Shown piece after piece: positions 48,745-57,344 of a DNA stretch of 64,000 nucleotides. The notes below the pieces were generated by a model that was not told the origin of the DNA, ran no database searches, and saw only the letters and a program-made list of their open reading frames with translations. The translations under genes were made by a program, and so were the position numbers. Each line of letters begins with the position of its first letter. Within the stretch, counting starts at the first letter, position 1. The DNA is from CAYRWM01 sp964428055 (GTDB lineage: Bacteria; Bacillota; Clostridia; Christensenellales; Christensenellaceae), in contig CAYRWM010000003.1 of assembly GCA_964428055.1 (NCBI GenBank), positions 1 to 64,000 on the forward strand, in the 5' to 3' direction.

Positions 48745-49343
48745 ATGACTCTGCTCCTTAAGTGCTCTATAAAAGCGGCGGGATCGTCAGATCTCATAAG
48801 ACCGCTCATAATGCACGCGCCCGATGCTCCCACATCTTTCGTGAGCGCGATGTTATCCGCGTTTATGCCTCCTATGGCATAGACCGGTATATTTGCTGTT
48901 TCAGTTATATCACTTAAAAGTCCGAGCCCTCTCGGAGGTATATCCCTTTTGCAGTCCGTTTCGAATATATGCCCGGCGGTCACATATGTTGCGCCGAGTT
49001 TCTCAGCCAGCGAAACGTCCGCCGCGGAATGACATGACACGCCGAGCGTATCAAATCCCCTTATGACCGCAGCGTCTGTATCTTTTAAAAGTGGCAGGGG
49101 AAGGTGCAGCGAATCCGCTCCGAGTGATGCCGCTGCCGACGCATAGCTGTGGAGTATGCACCTGACCTGAGCTTCTCCGCAAATGTCCATGACTTTCTCG
49201 GCGAGACTGCTGTAATCTTCTTCGGGCAGATCCTTTTCCCGAAGGATTACAGCGTCGGGTTTTCCTCCTGCTATCTTTTTCATCTGTTTAAGGAAGTCTC
49301 CGTCGCAGAGGTTCCTGTTTGTCACGCAGATGATCTTAAACAT
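48741..49343 (-). CDS. tenI: TenI-like thiazole tautomerase
   Basis: The 200-residue TIM barrel is a ThiE paralogue. It begins FKIICVTNRNLCDGDFL, has ILREKDLPEEDY, LGVSCHSAADVSLAEKLGATYV and YAIGGINADN. It lacks the INDR pyrimidine-site motif of ThiE but has a His in VSCHS as in TenI, which aromatises the thiazole made by ThiG. The start at 49343 overlaps the thiH stop by 8 bp. It could also be a second ThiE; TenI is favoured. Confidence 0.78.
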   Translation of the reverse strand: MFKIICVTNRNLCDGDFLKQMKKIAGGKPDAVILREKDLPEEDYSSLAEKVMDICGEAQVRCILHSYASAAASLGADSLHLPLPLLKDTDAAVIRGFDTLGVSCHSAADVSLAEKLGATYVTAGHIFETDCKRDIPPRGLGLLSDITETANIPVYAIGGINADNIALTKDVGASGACIMSGLMRSDDPAAFIEHLRSRVI

Positions 49344-50589
49344 ACAGATAATCGTTAAGGACCGGCTGGAGGCCTTCGCGCTCGATATCGCCGTACATGC
49401 TCTTAAAGCTGCGGCTGTCTGCGATCTCAAACTGTTCGTCGCCTTCCTGTCCCTCGGCATCCTTTCCCGTGTATTTGCTCTCATGGTCTCCTATACCTGT
49501 GGAGACTCCTGCGGAGACCTTAGTCGCCGCTATCTTTATTATTCCGTTCCTGAATTCGGCGCTTTCCCTTGAGGATACCGTGATCCCGACATAGGGAAGG
49601 AATATCCTGTACGCGCACAGCACCTGACAGAGCTGTCTCTCGCCTACGTCCAGCGGATTAATTGTTTCATTGTTTATGATGGGTCTGAGTCTGGGGCATG
49701 AGAGTGACATCTCTGCCCACGGGTATTTCCTGTGAAGAAAATGCGCATGCAGTGCTGTAGCCAGCGCGTCCTTCCTGAAATCAGAGAGACCCAGTAGCGC
49801 TGAGAATGCAACTCCTCGCATACCGCCCCGAAGCGCTCTTTCCTGAGCATCGAACCTGTAGGGCCAGACTCTCTTGTGACCGAGAAGATGCAGCTGTTCG
49901 TATCTGCCGGCATCGTAAGTTTCCTGAAATACCGTTACGTAGTCGGCGCCGCATTCTCTAAGATAAGCATATTCGTCAGTGTTCATGGGGTAGACTTCAA
50001 GACCTACCATTCTGAAATACTTTCTTGCCAGCCTGCAGGCGTTCCCGATGTATTTTATGTCGCTCATGGAACGGCTCTCACCGGTCAGGATCAGTATCTC
50101 TTCCATGCCGCTTTTGGCTATCACGTCCATTTCATGCCCGATCTGCTCTTCTGTGAGCTTCATACGCTTAATGTCGTTGTAACAGTTGAAGCCGCAGTAG
50201 ACGCAGTAGTTCTCGCAGTAGTTTGCGATATAAAGGGGCGTGAACATATACACCGTATTGCCGAAGTGTTTGGCTGTTTCCTGACTCGCTTTCTGAGCCA
50301 TCTTCTCAAGGAAGGGTTCGGCGGCGGGAGACAGGAGTGCCTTAAAGTCCTCGATGGAGCATGTGTCACTCTCGAGTGCGCGCTGAACATCTCTTGCCGT
50401 ATATGCCGAATAATCATATGAATCCATATGTGATATGACATTGTCCCGGACATCGGATTCTATTACTTCCATGCCGGGGAGGTATTCCATATGGTTTTTT
50501 CGCGCGGTCGGATCGGTCTCTATCCTGTGCTTGAGCGCAAGCGCCTTTTCGGAGAGCCTGTCAGAATCCACGAAGTAATCGTTCTGCAT
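49336..50589 (-). CDS. thiH: 2-iminoacetate synthase (radical SAM)
   Basis: It cleaves tyrosine with SAM to give dehydroglycine for the thiazole ring. The 417-residue protein has the 4Fe-4S motif CENYCVYCGF (CX3CX2C) near residue 128, LTGESRSMSDIKYIG and SCPRLRPI. Use of ThiH rather than the oxygen-dependent glycine oxidase ThiO fits a strict anaerobe. It starts 14 bp after thiG. Confidence 0.95.
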   Translation of the reverse strand: MQNDYFVDSDRLSEKALALKHRIETDPTARKNHMEYLPGMEVIESDVRDNVISHMDSYDYSAYTARDVQRALESDTCSIEDFKALLSPAAEPFLEKMAQKASQETAKHFGNTVYMFTPLYIANYCENYCVYCGFNCYNDIKRMKLTEEQIGHEMDVIAKSGMEEILILTGESRSMSDIKYIGNACRLARKYFRMVGLEVYPMNTDEYAYLRECGADYVTVFQETYDAGRYEQLHLLGHKRVWPYRFDAQERALRGGMRGVAFSALLGLSDFRKDALATALHAHFLHRKYPWAEMSLSCPRLRPIINNETINPLDVGERQLCQVLCAYRIFLPYVGITVSSRESAEFRNGIIKIAATKVSAGVSTGIGDHESKYTGKDAEGQEGDEQFEIADSRSFKSMYGDIEREGLQPVLNDYLYV

Positions 50590-50603
50590 CTTTATTTAGC
50601 CTT

Positions 50604-51377
50604 TCAGTCGTGAAGAAATCCCGTTAAGGGATCGGATGAGGATGCACCCCTTGAGAGCACACGCCCGAGTCCCGCGAGGTATGCGCTCCGGCCGGCATCG
50701 ATTGCCTGGCCGAAAGCCTTCGCCATAGCGGGTATGTCTCCCGCGGTCGCTAGAGCCGTATTTGCCATAACGGCATCAACACCCATCTCCATGGCTGCGC
50801 AGGCTTCGGACGGTTTGCCGAGTCCCGCATCCACGATTACGGGCACATCGATCTCATCAACGAGTATCTGTATGAAATCCTTTGTTGCAAGACCCCTGTT
50901 GGATCCTATGGGTGATGCAAGGGGCATGACCGTCGCAGCACCGGCGCTTACGAGATCCCTTGCGCAGTTAAGGTCCGGATACATGTAGGGCATCACGACA
51001 AAACCCTCTTTCGCGAGTATCTCCGTTGCCTTTACCGTTTCCGTGTTGTCGGGAAGCAGGTATTTGGTATCACGCATTATCTCTATCTTTACAAAGTCGC
51101 CACAGCCGAGTTCCCTGGCGAGTCTTGCTATCCTGACCGCTTCATCAGCGTTCCTCGCACCCGAGGTATTGGGCAGGAGAGTTACGCCCTCGGGAATGTA
51201 ATCGAGTATGCTCTCTTTTTCGGTCGTGTTCGTTCTCCTTACCGCGAGGGTGATCATCTGAGCTCCCGCGTATTTTACGGCCGCATCGATAAGATCGAGC
51301 GAGTATTTCCCCGAACCCAGTATGAATCTCGATGTGAACTCATGTCCGCCTATTACTAGTTTGTCATTATCTTTCAT
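50604..51377 (-). CDS. thiG: Thiazole synthase
   Basis: It condenses deoxyxylulose 5-phosphate, dehydroglycine and ThiS-thiocarboxylate into the thiazole phosphate. The 257-residue barrel has [11 protein letters not shown], the catalytic Lys in [27 protein letters not shown] spacing (residues about 108-127) and [18 protein letters not shown]. The ATG at 51377 is preferred since AAAGGA is 7 nt upstream; an ATG two codons earlier would sit 1 nt from it. Confidence 0.95.
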   Translation of the reverse strand: MKDNDKLVIGGHEFTSRFILGSGKYSLDLIDAAVKYAGAQMITLAVRRTNTTEKESILDYIPEGVTLLPNTSGARNADEAVRIARLARELGCGDFVKIEIMRDTKYLLPDNTETVKATEILAKEGFVVMPYMYPDLNCARDLVSAGAATVMPLASPIGSNRGLATKDFIQILVDEIDVPVIVDAGLGKPSEACAAMEMGVDAVMANTALATAGDIPAMAKAFGQAIDAGRSAYLAGLGRVLSRGASSSDPLTGFLHD

Positions 51378-51398
51378 GTCCATGTCCTTTATTAATTC

Positions 51399-51593
51399 TC
51401 AGCCGCCGCCCACGAAACTCACTATCTCGACAGTATCACCGTCCATGATAGTGGTCGATGCATATTCGCTTTTCGGCAGTATTGCACCGTTCAGTTCGAC
51501 AGCCAGTCTTTTTATGTCATAACCTTCAGATGCAAGGTAATCACTCATAAGAGTCCCTGCACAGTCGGTATCGATACCATTTATCCTGACCAT
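51399..51593 (-). CDS. thiS: Sulfur carrier protein ThiS
   Basis: The 64-residue ubiquitin-fold carrier ends in VGGG, giving the C-terminal Gly-Gly that is adenylated and thiocarboxylated. ELNGAILPKSEY and DGDTVEIVSFVGGG are typical. The ATG at 51593 follows GGAGGG by 4 nt; the first T-run of the riboswitch terminator directly abuts this ribosome binding site. The adenylating partner ThiF is not encoded in this operon. Confidence 0.9.
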   Translation of the reverse strand: MVRINGIDTDCAGTLMSDYLASEGYDIKRLAVELNGAILPKSEYASTTIMDGDTVEIVSFVGGG

Positions 51594-51601
51594 GTATCCC
51601 T

Positions 51602-51630
51602 CCAAAAAAAGAAGCCGCCCGAAGGCAGCT
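51602..51630 (-). terminator. Terminator controlled by the TPP riboswitch
   Basis: On the minus strand AGCTGCC and GGCGGCT pair around TTCG-type bases and TCTTTTTTT follows. It lies between the aptamer and thiS, so TPP binding would favour termination. Confidence 0.85.
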
Positions 51631-51652
51631 CATAAAACCAGATTACTCAATC

Positions 51653-51731
51653 ATCCCTACGTTGGCATTATCCAAATCAGGTGAATGGGTCGAAGCCGAT
51701 GCTTCCTCTCAGCCTGCTCACAAGCTCCCCT
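51653..51731 (-). promoter_or_regulatory. TPP riboswitch (THI element)
   Basis: On the minus strand the aptamer opens GGGGAGC, contains CTGAGAGG, GACCC and the highly conserved ACCTGATTTGGATAATGCCA, and closes GTAGGGA. These are the P2/J and P4/P5 consensus parts that bind thiamine pyrophosphate. It controls thiS to cytX. Confidence 0.96.
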
Positions 51732-51744
51732 TATTGATATATTA

Positions 51745-51773
51745 ATTATATATTATGCCATGTATCTATTCAA
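51745..51773 (-). promoter_or_regulatory. Promoter of the thi operon
   Basis: On the minus strand TTGAAT (51768-51773), 17 bp and TATAAT (51745-51750) place the transcript start just before the aptamer. The -35 box overlaps the last codons of the upstream ABC ATPase gene. Confidence 0.75.
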
Positions 51774-52419
51774 GTACTGTGGTATTGTTGGCGGTTAAAA
51801 CTCCGTTATCCATTTCTGATACTGTGTCGCACAGTTCTTCTATATCGATAGCGTTATGGCTTGTGATAAGAATAATTCGCTTGTCGTTCTTATATGTTTT
51901 CAGCATCTTTTTTATCTCCGCTGAACCGTTTTTATCAAGACCGTTAAGAGGCTCATCCAGTATCAGAAGCTCCGGATCTTCCATTAGTGCTTGAGCGATG
52001 CCAAGTCTCTGTTTCATTCCGAGCGAGTATTTCTCGACGTGTTTTTTTTCATACGGATCCAGTCCGACTTCTTTTATTGATTCGATTATCTTATCTTTTC
52101 CTATTGTGTTCTTTATGCTCGCCAGAAATCTTAGATTGTTAAACCCTGAATAACCAGGCAGGAAACCAGGATTCTCTATTAAACAACCCAGAGAACGCGG
52201 AAAATCGAGATCTTTTCCTATTATTCTCCCGTCTATTGATACCGTGCCGCCTGAAGGTATTATAAGGCCGCAAATGCATTTGAAAAGCACGGTCTTTCCG
52301 CTGCCGTTGTTTCCGACTATGCCGTGTATCTTCCCGGCTTCAAAGCTGTGGCATATATCCTTCAAGATCTTTTCTTCGCCGAAACTGACATGCAGGTGGT
52401 TTATTTCTATTCTTTCCAT
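51766..52419 (-). CDS. ABC transporter ATP-binding protein of the lipoprotein operon
   Basis: The 217-residue ATPase has Walker A GNNGSGKTVLF, the signature YSLGMKQRLGIAQAL, Walker B LLILDEPLNGLDKNG and the H-loop ITSHNAIDIEEL. It is of the short ABC-2 exporter type. GGGGAA precedes the ATG, 12 nt after the original stop of the damaged permease at 52432. It is the last gene of the block that includes two permeases and three lipoproteins. Confidence 0.92.
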   Translation of the reverse strand: MERIEINHLHVSFGEEKILKDICHSFEAGKIHGIVGNNGSGKTVLFKCICGLIIPSGGTVSIDGRIIGKDLDFPRSLGCLIENPGFLPGYSGFNNLRFLASIKNTIGKDKIIESIKEVGLDPYEKKHVEKYSLGMKQRLGIAQALMEDPELLILDEPLNGLDKNGSAEIKKMLKTYKNDKRIILITSHNAIDIEELCDTVSEMDNGVLTANNTTVLE

Positions 52420-52431
52420 GTTATGTTCCCC

Positions 52432-53319
52432 TTATTTGTTTCCGGAAAAACTGTATCTTCTTATTTCTTTTTTTGATACCAGGAACAGTATCACTATTAT
52501 CTCTATAAAGATTAATATCGATTAGTATAATCTCGTCAGGTAGTCATACCCGAAATTATGCATATAGTATGTTGCGTGGTTGAGAGGTGAAATCCAACCG
52601 ACTATAACGTTAGCCTTGTACATAACTGCATCCGGGAAGCCGAATATGGCCCTGATGATCTCGGGATTCAGGAAAAGGCCGACGATGCTGATTATAAATG
52701 CGCTCAAAACTCCCCAGAACTTTCCTTTTTTTAGATTTACGGTCAGCATCACACAACTTATGAAAAGCATGTAGAGCAGAACGAGAACAAAGACCAGAAT
52801 TGCGCACTCATATGGTGAAGACATCTCCATTGCCTTTACTGATGCCGGAAGAGCTATGGAAGAGCCCATACCCGAATAACCTATAATGGCTGCTGTCTCG
52901 CTCCAGATGTTGCCTGTAAACGATACCGGCGCACAGATGATCGCAGTGACTATAACGATGAACAGAAGGTATATGCAGGTTGCCAGGCAAACATATATCA
53001 ATTGTCCTGTCAGCCAGTTCGTCCTCCCGCATCTCACAAGATGATACTGGGTGTCGGGCGATATGAAGGGCATGTCGGCAAAGAGAAGGACAAGCAGCAG
53101 AGAAGATATCAATATGGAATTCGCATCTCCGAAAGTCCAGATGAAAGCTTCCATTATCTGCATGGTACTCCCGTAACTGTATGCGACGGATATGGCCCTG
53201 TCTGACAGCATAAGGCACATGACGAATGCGAGAACAAACACCATTATTATCCGCGGATTCTTTTTCCACTTTGCGAAGTTGTATGAAACTTCCTTGAATG
53301 ACAATCTGAGACTAAACAT
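52432..53319 (-). pseudogene. ABC permease with an in-frame stop near its end
   Basis: Translation from 53319 gives 265 residues with about six membrane segments and ends RLY at a TAA (52522-52524). In the same frame, after that stop, the sequence continues for 29 codons as a hydrophobic segment (SILIFIEIIVILFLV) with a basic tail (SKKEIRRYSFSGNK) to a TAA at 52432, 12 nt before the ATPase ATG. So the gene originally spanned 295 codons and has lost its last membrane segment, unless the stop is an error or is read through. It overlaps the upstream permease gene by 8 bp. Confidence 0.75.
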
Positions 53320-54055
53320 TTTTCAGTTTGTTCCTTATACAGAGATAGTGTATGAATGCCAGAATACCTAAAGCTATCAGAGAGACGATCAGGCCGATCT
53401 CAACCGAGCCGATATAGACCAGTGTACGCATGATCTCGGTTGGATTCAGCAGTAATAGATCCGGATAGTATCTGGTTTGGAATACCGACAGAACATAGAA
53501 GAACACGAACGGGAATGCAAATGCTATATATCTGTTCTTTGTTATGGTCGCCGACAGGGAACCGACGACCGACCAAAGGGCGCCGTTTACGGCCAGCGTT
53601 ACCAGTTCTATGAAAAACATGTAGTATTGTTCTGAATAGTTTTCGCCGGTATTATAGATTGTCGGCACAGAGATATAAAAGACAAGGATCAGTATCACCA
53701 GTCCTATAAGGACAGGCAACCCGCCTGATGCGATAACAGCCAGTGTTTTGGATGCTGAATAATCGTTCTTGCTGGCGCGCATAAGAGAATATTTGGTGAA
53801 TCCCGCTGAATACTCTTCAATAAAAGCAGATGAAAAGGCGAACGTGGACAAGACAGGTATCAGCAATATGAAAACATCAGATGTGATGGTCAGCATCATG
53901 GCCATCATATGCTGCGGCCAAAGAGAATTCATCTGCATCAGATTCGCGGTTGCGATATTCTCCAAACCCAACAACAGACCGGCTATGCATATGCCTGCCA
54001 TAGTTGCCCAGAAACCAAATGATGAAAATGCTCTTCTAACATCCGCTCGTATCAT
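53312..54055 (-). CDS. ABC-2 type permease of the lipoprotein operon
   Basis: The 247-residue protein has six hydrophobic segments and an EEYSAGFTKYSLMRASKNDYSASK cytoplasmic stretch after the second (residues about 78-101), as in bacteriocin-type ABC-2 permeases. It probably forms a heterodimer with the following permease. A possible second promoter, TTGACC and TATACT, lies just upstream at about 54073-54103, beside a direct repeat of TATATACTAA. Confidence 0.85.
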   Translation of the reverse strand: MIRADVRRAFSSFGFWATMAGICIAGLLLGLENIATANLMQMNSLWPQHMMAMMLTITSDVFILLIPVLSTFAFSSAFIEEYSAGFTKYSLMRASKNDYSASKTLAVIASGGLPVLIGLVILILVFYISVPTIYNTGENYSEQYYMFFIELVTLAVNGALWSVVGSLSATITKNRYIAFAFPFVFFYVLSVFQTRYYPDLLLLNPTEIMRTLVYIGSVEIGLIVSLIALGILAFIHYLCIRNKLKNV

Positions 54056-54106
54056 AATCAGACTCTATTCTTTAGTATATATTAGTATATATTATCAAAC
54101 AACAGG

Positions 54107-55690
54107 TCAAATAAGCATTATATTCAGTATATCATCTTCTACTGATATGAAACCACCGTCCAATGCGTTAATCAACACATTTGTTCTGTAGACAAGGTCT
54201 TTGCTGTCTTGCTGCCCTTGAGAATCATAACCCGGCAAATACACATCGAAAATAAACACATAAACCGGAACCGTCCATACATGATCAGGTTTTTCATAGG
54301 CGGTTATGTTGTAGTACTGCAGGGCAACGCTCGTGGCATCAAAACAATACAAGTAGTGCTTGACAGCATCAGCAGGCGTAGTACCCAATTCATTTGCAAC
54401 TATGTAACCCATATGATTCAGAGCTTTTTCCTTGCACTCATCAAAAGGAAGTATTTTAGTGTTGGCTGCCAACATTCCTTTTCTTTCGCTTATGTTTGTC
54501 CATATAAATGCATAGACATCGTCGTCGGCAATTATTACTGTTAGCTGCTCGGTTCCGCAGGGAGGTCGGTAGACTGCTTCCGGTGTATTATAGTTGTCTG
54601 GGAGTCCTGAGGTCCTATACGGAGCATAGCACGTCAGATTATCATCTATCGAAACCCTGTAAGTATAAGCGTAAGCAATTGAAGCGGTCTTATTGTCGAA
54701 CGTCATATCCCACCTCCTTGGCGAGATGTTGAGCGCAATACACTTTGTCACTGCAACGCATGAAAGGTGTGTTATGTTAAGATCCTTAAGGGTTTTATCG
54801 GCCAGTGCCTTTGTTGTGTCTGAGGGATCCTCTGCCTGATCGACATAATCTTTAACTCTTTTCCAATTATCCTTAAGCATTAATTGATCTTCAATGCTCA
54901 TTGGTAAGACGATGTCATCCTCGGTTCCCTTAAAGGTCTCATATGCAAGATACATTCTGTCGATATCGTTATCAGAAATATAAGCGCCCTTCTGGTATAC
55001 AAAGAAACTGCTTGATCCCGCGTTTGCATTATATGTGGACGCTTTTATTTGAGTATCATATTCTCCATCACTTTCCACAAGAGCATTGAAATAATACATT
55101 TCTGTTTCTGCGAGATTTTGATGCTCGCCCGTTCTGAAATATAAGTATTGATTCTCAGTTGGATAACCAAATTGCGGTTGTATGTATTCTTTTACGATCT
55201 TATCATTTGCTGTTTCCATAAAACCATCCATTCTCGCCAAATAGGTAGCCCTGTAGTAGTTTCTGGCGGGACTATAGAGAACCCCTTTTTTATTAATGAT
55301 CTGTTCTGTCTGAAAATCCAACTCCTCTTTGTTGAGTTCCGGATACTTATACAGTTTACTTTCTCCTGTAAAGTATCTTACCAGTGACTTAAGATCCTCA
55401 TCAGAGAGCGGTTTCTGCGCATACTCGTAAACAGGCGTGTTTCCTATATGAGGTTTGTCTAAACTTATATCGGCAGTTACCAGTGCCCAGCCGTTAGCAA
55501 TCTCGGTTTCCTCGCGCCATTCTTCTGGCATATCGATCTCTTTAATCGCATCAGTTGCTAAAACCGGTACAATGCAATCTTTTGGAAGGCCATCACCTCT
55601 GTAAACTACAGGCGAAACTTCAGGGGTCGGCTGACATCCTGCAATTATTACTATGGTAAGTATTGTTAATATGTATACTATCCTTTTCAT
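54107..55690 (-). CDS. Tandem lipoprotein 3 (unknown family, DUF6034-like)
   Basis: The 527-residue protein has a lipoprotein signal peptide with lipobox IIAGC (Cys 19) followed by QPTPE, so it is anchored outside the membrane. It shares with the two upstream genes VVYRGDGLPKDCI, the segment TGESKLYKYPEL, NISPRRWDMTFD, TASIAYAYTYR and PCGTEQLTVIIADDD. There are no further membrane segments. From memory these resemble Clostridial lipoproteins grouped as DUF6034; function is unknown. The adjacency to an ABC-2 exporter suggests a shared role in envelope transport or defence. Confidence 0.8.
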   Translation of the reverse strand: MKRIVYILTILTIVIIAGCQPTPEVSPVVYRGDGLPKDCIVPVLATDAIKEIDMPEEWREETEIANGWALVTADISLDKPHIGNTPVYEYAQKPLSDEDLKSLVRYFTGESKLYKYPELNKEELDFQTEQIINKKGVLYSPARNYYRATYLARMDGFMETANDKIVKEYIQPQFGYPTENQYLYFRTGEHQNLAETEMYYFNALVESDGEYDTQIKASTYNANAGSSSFFVYQKGAYISDNDIDRMYLAYETFKGTEDDIVLPMSIEDQLMLKDNWKRVKDYVDQAEDPSDTTKALADKTLKDLNITHLSCVAVTKCIALNISPRRWDMTFDNKTASIAYAYTYRVSIDDNLTCYAPYRTSGLPDNYNTPEAVYRPPCGTEQLTVIIADDDVYAFIWTNISERKGMLAANTKILPFDECKEKALNHMGYIVANELGTTPADAVKHYLYCFDATSVALQYYNITAYEKPDHVWTVPVYVFIFDVYLPGYDSQGQQDSKDLVYRTNVLINALDGGFISVEDDILNIMLI

Positions 55691-55726
55691 TCTTGAGACC
55701 TTTTATATAAGCGTAATAGTATAAAA

Positions 55727-57316
55727 CTAATAAATTGCCACGTTACTGTTTTCTTTTTCCAAAGAAATGTAACCACCATCAAGTGCATTTATAACGATAG
55801 TTGCTCCGCCTATTAAGCTTTTACCGATTATATTTGCTTGGGAGTCATAGAGCGGGGTACCGGTTTCAAAAGAAAATATATAGACCGGGACTGCCCAGAC
55901 GCAATCAGGTTTTTCGTATGCAGTCATGTTATAGTACTGAAGATCAACTCCTGAAGCATCATAAAACTGCACCCATTCCTTTCGGGCGTTAGCGGGTGGT
56001 ATGCCAATAGCATTTGCAACCTCGTATCCGATATGGTCAAGAGCTCTTTTTTTGCATTCTTCAAAGGGAAGTATCTTTGAGTTTTCAGCTATAGTATTTG
56101 TTTTTTCTGACAAATTTGTCCAGCAAAATGAATAGATGTCGTTGTCAGCGACAAGTATTGTTAGCTGCTCTGTTCCAAAAGGTGGCCTGTATACTGTCTC
56201 TGCCGTTTTACCATCCGAGTATGTTATGGTTTTTGCATCCTCTGGTGCAAAGCAAACCAGATTATCATTTATGGATTCTCTGTAAGTATATGCGTATGCG
56301 ATTGAGGCAGTTTCCGGGTCAAATGTCATATCCCACCTTCGGGGTGAAATATTGAGGGCAATACACTTTTTTACGTCAACATATGATAGACTTGTTATAT
56401 TAAGATCTTCAAGAACTTTATCTGCTATTGCTTTTGTATTGTCTGAGGGATCATCAGACTGATCAATGAATTCTTTTATATCGTTATAGTATTCTTCGAT
56501 TAGTCGCTGGCTTTCAATGCTTGCACCGTACAGGGGATCGTTTTCAGTATCCTTATACCCCATATAAGTACTATATATACTGTATATATCATCGCTGGAT
56601 AAAAATGCGCCTTTTTGGAAAACAAAGAAACTGCTTGAGCCTGCATTTGTATTATATGTTGTCGCTTTTATTTTGGGGTCATAGTCCTTGTTTGTTTCCA
56701 CTAGAGCATTAAAATAATATTTTTCTTTTTCTGCAAGATTCTGATGCTCGCCGGTGAGGAAAAAAGTATATTGATTTTCTGTCGGATAAGTAAATTCAGG
56801 TGTAATGTATTCTTTATAAATCTCATCATTGGCAGTTTCCAGGCAGCTGTCTATTCTGGCATAATAAGAACCAGCCCAGGACTGGCTGCGTGGGCTATTG
56901 TAAAAGCCGTTTTGTTTTTTTATTTGCTCTACCTGAAGGTTTAGTTCTGCTTTTGAAAGTTCGGGATACTTGTACAGTTTACTGTCTCCTGCAAAGTATC
57001 TTACTAGCGACTCAAGATCTTCGTTTGAAAGCGGTTTTTGTTCATACTCGTAGATTGGAGTGTTTCCCGTTTTTATACTATTTAGATTGACATCAGCAGT
57101 TACCCACGCCCAGCCATCAGCTTCAAATGTGTCTTCATGCCATTCTTCTGGCAGGACAATCTCTTTAAGCATGCCATCCGGCAATGCGGGTTCAATGCAA
57201 TCTTCCGGGAGTCCTTCGCCCCTGTAAACGACGGGTTGAGAATCAGGTGTGGGCTGACATCCGGTAAGCATTATTAAAAAAAGTATTATTGTTAATAAGG
57301 ATATTATCTTTTTCAT
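55727..57316 (-). CDS. Tandem lipoprotein 2 (unknown family, DUF6034-like)
   Basis: A 529-residue paralogue of the neighbouring genes with lipobox MLTGC (Cys 20) and QPTPD. It keeps every conserved block: VVYRGEGLPEDCI, AGDSKLYKYPEL, SSSFFVFQKGAFLSSDD (about residue 228), NISPRRWDMTFD and PFGTEQLTILVADND. It starts 28 bp after the first lipoprotein and ends 36 bp before the third, so the three are one transcript. The AT-rich codon use differs from the flanking housekeeping genes. Confidence 0.8.
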   Translation of the reverse strand: MKKIISLLTIILFLIMLTGCQPTPDSQPVVYRGEGLPEDCIEPALPDGMLKEIVLPEEWHEDTFEADGWAWVTADVNLNSIKTGNTPIYEYEQKPLSNEDLESLVRYFAGDSKLYKYPELSKAELNLQVEQIKKQNGFYNSPRSQSWAGSYYARIDSCLETANDEIYKEYITPEFTYPTENQYTFFLTGEHQNLAEKEKYYFNALVETNKDYDPKIKATTYNTNAGSSSFFVFQKGAFLSSDDIYSIYSTYMGYKDTENDPLYGASIESQRLIEEYYNDIKEFIDQSDDPSDNTKAIADKVLEDLNITSLSYVDVKKCIALNISPRRWDMTFDPETASIAYAYTYRESINDNLVCFAPEDAKTITYSDGKTAETVYRPPFGTEQLTILVADNDIYSFCWTNLSEKTNTIAENSKILPFEECKKRALDHIGYEVANAIGIPPANARKEWVQFYDASGVDLQYYNMTAYEKPDCVWAVPVYIFSFETGTPLYDSQANIIGKSLIGGATIVINALDGGYISLEKENSNVAIY

Positions 57317-57344
57317 TTTATATCATCCCATATATGGCGCAATT

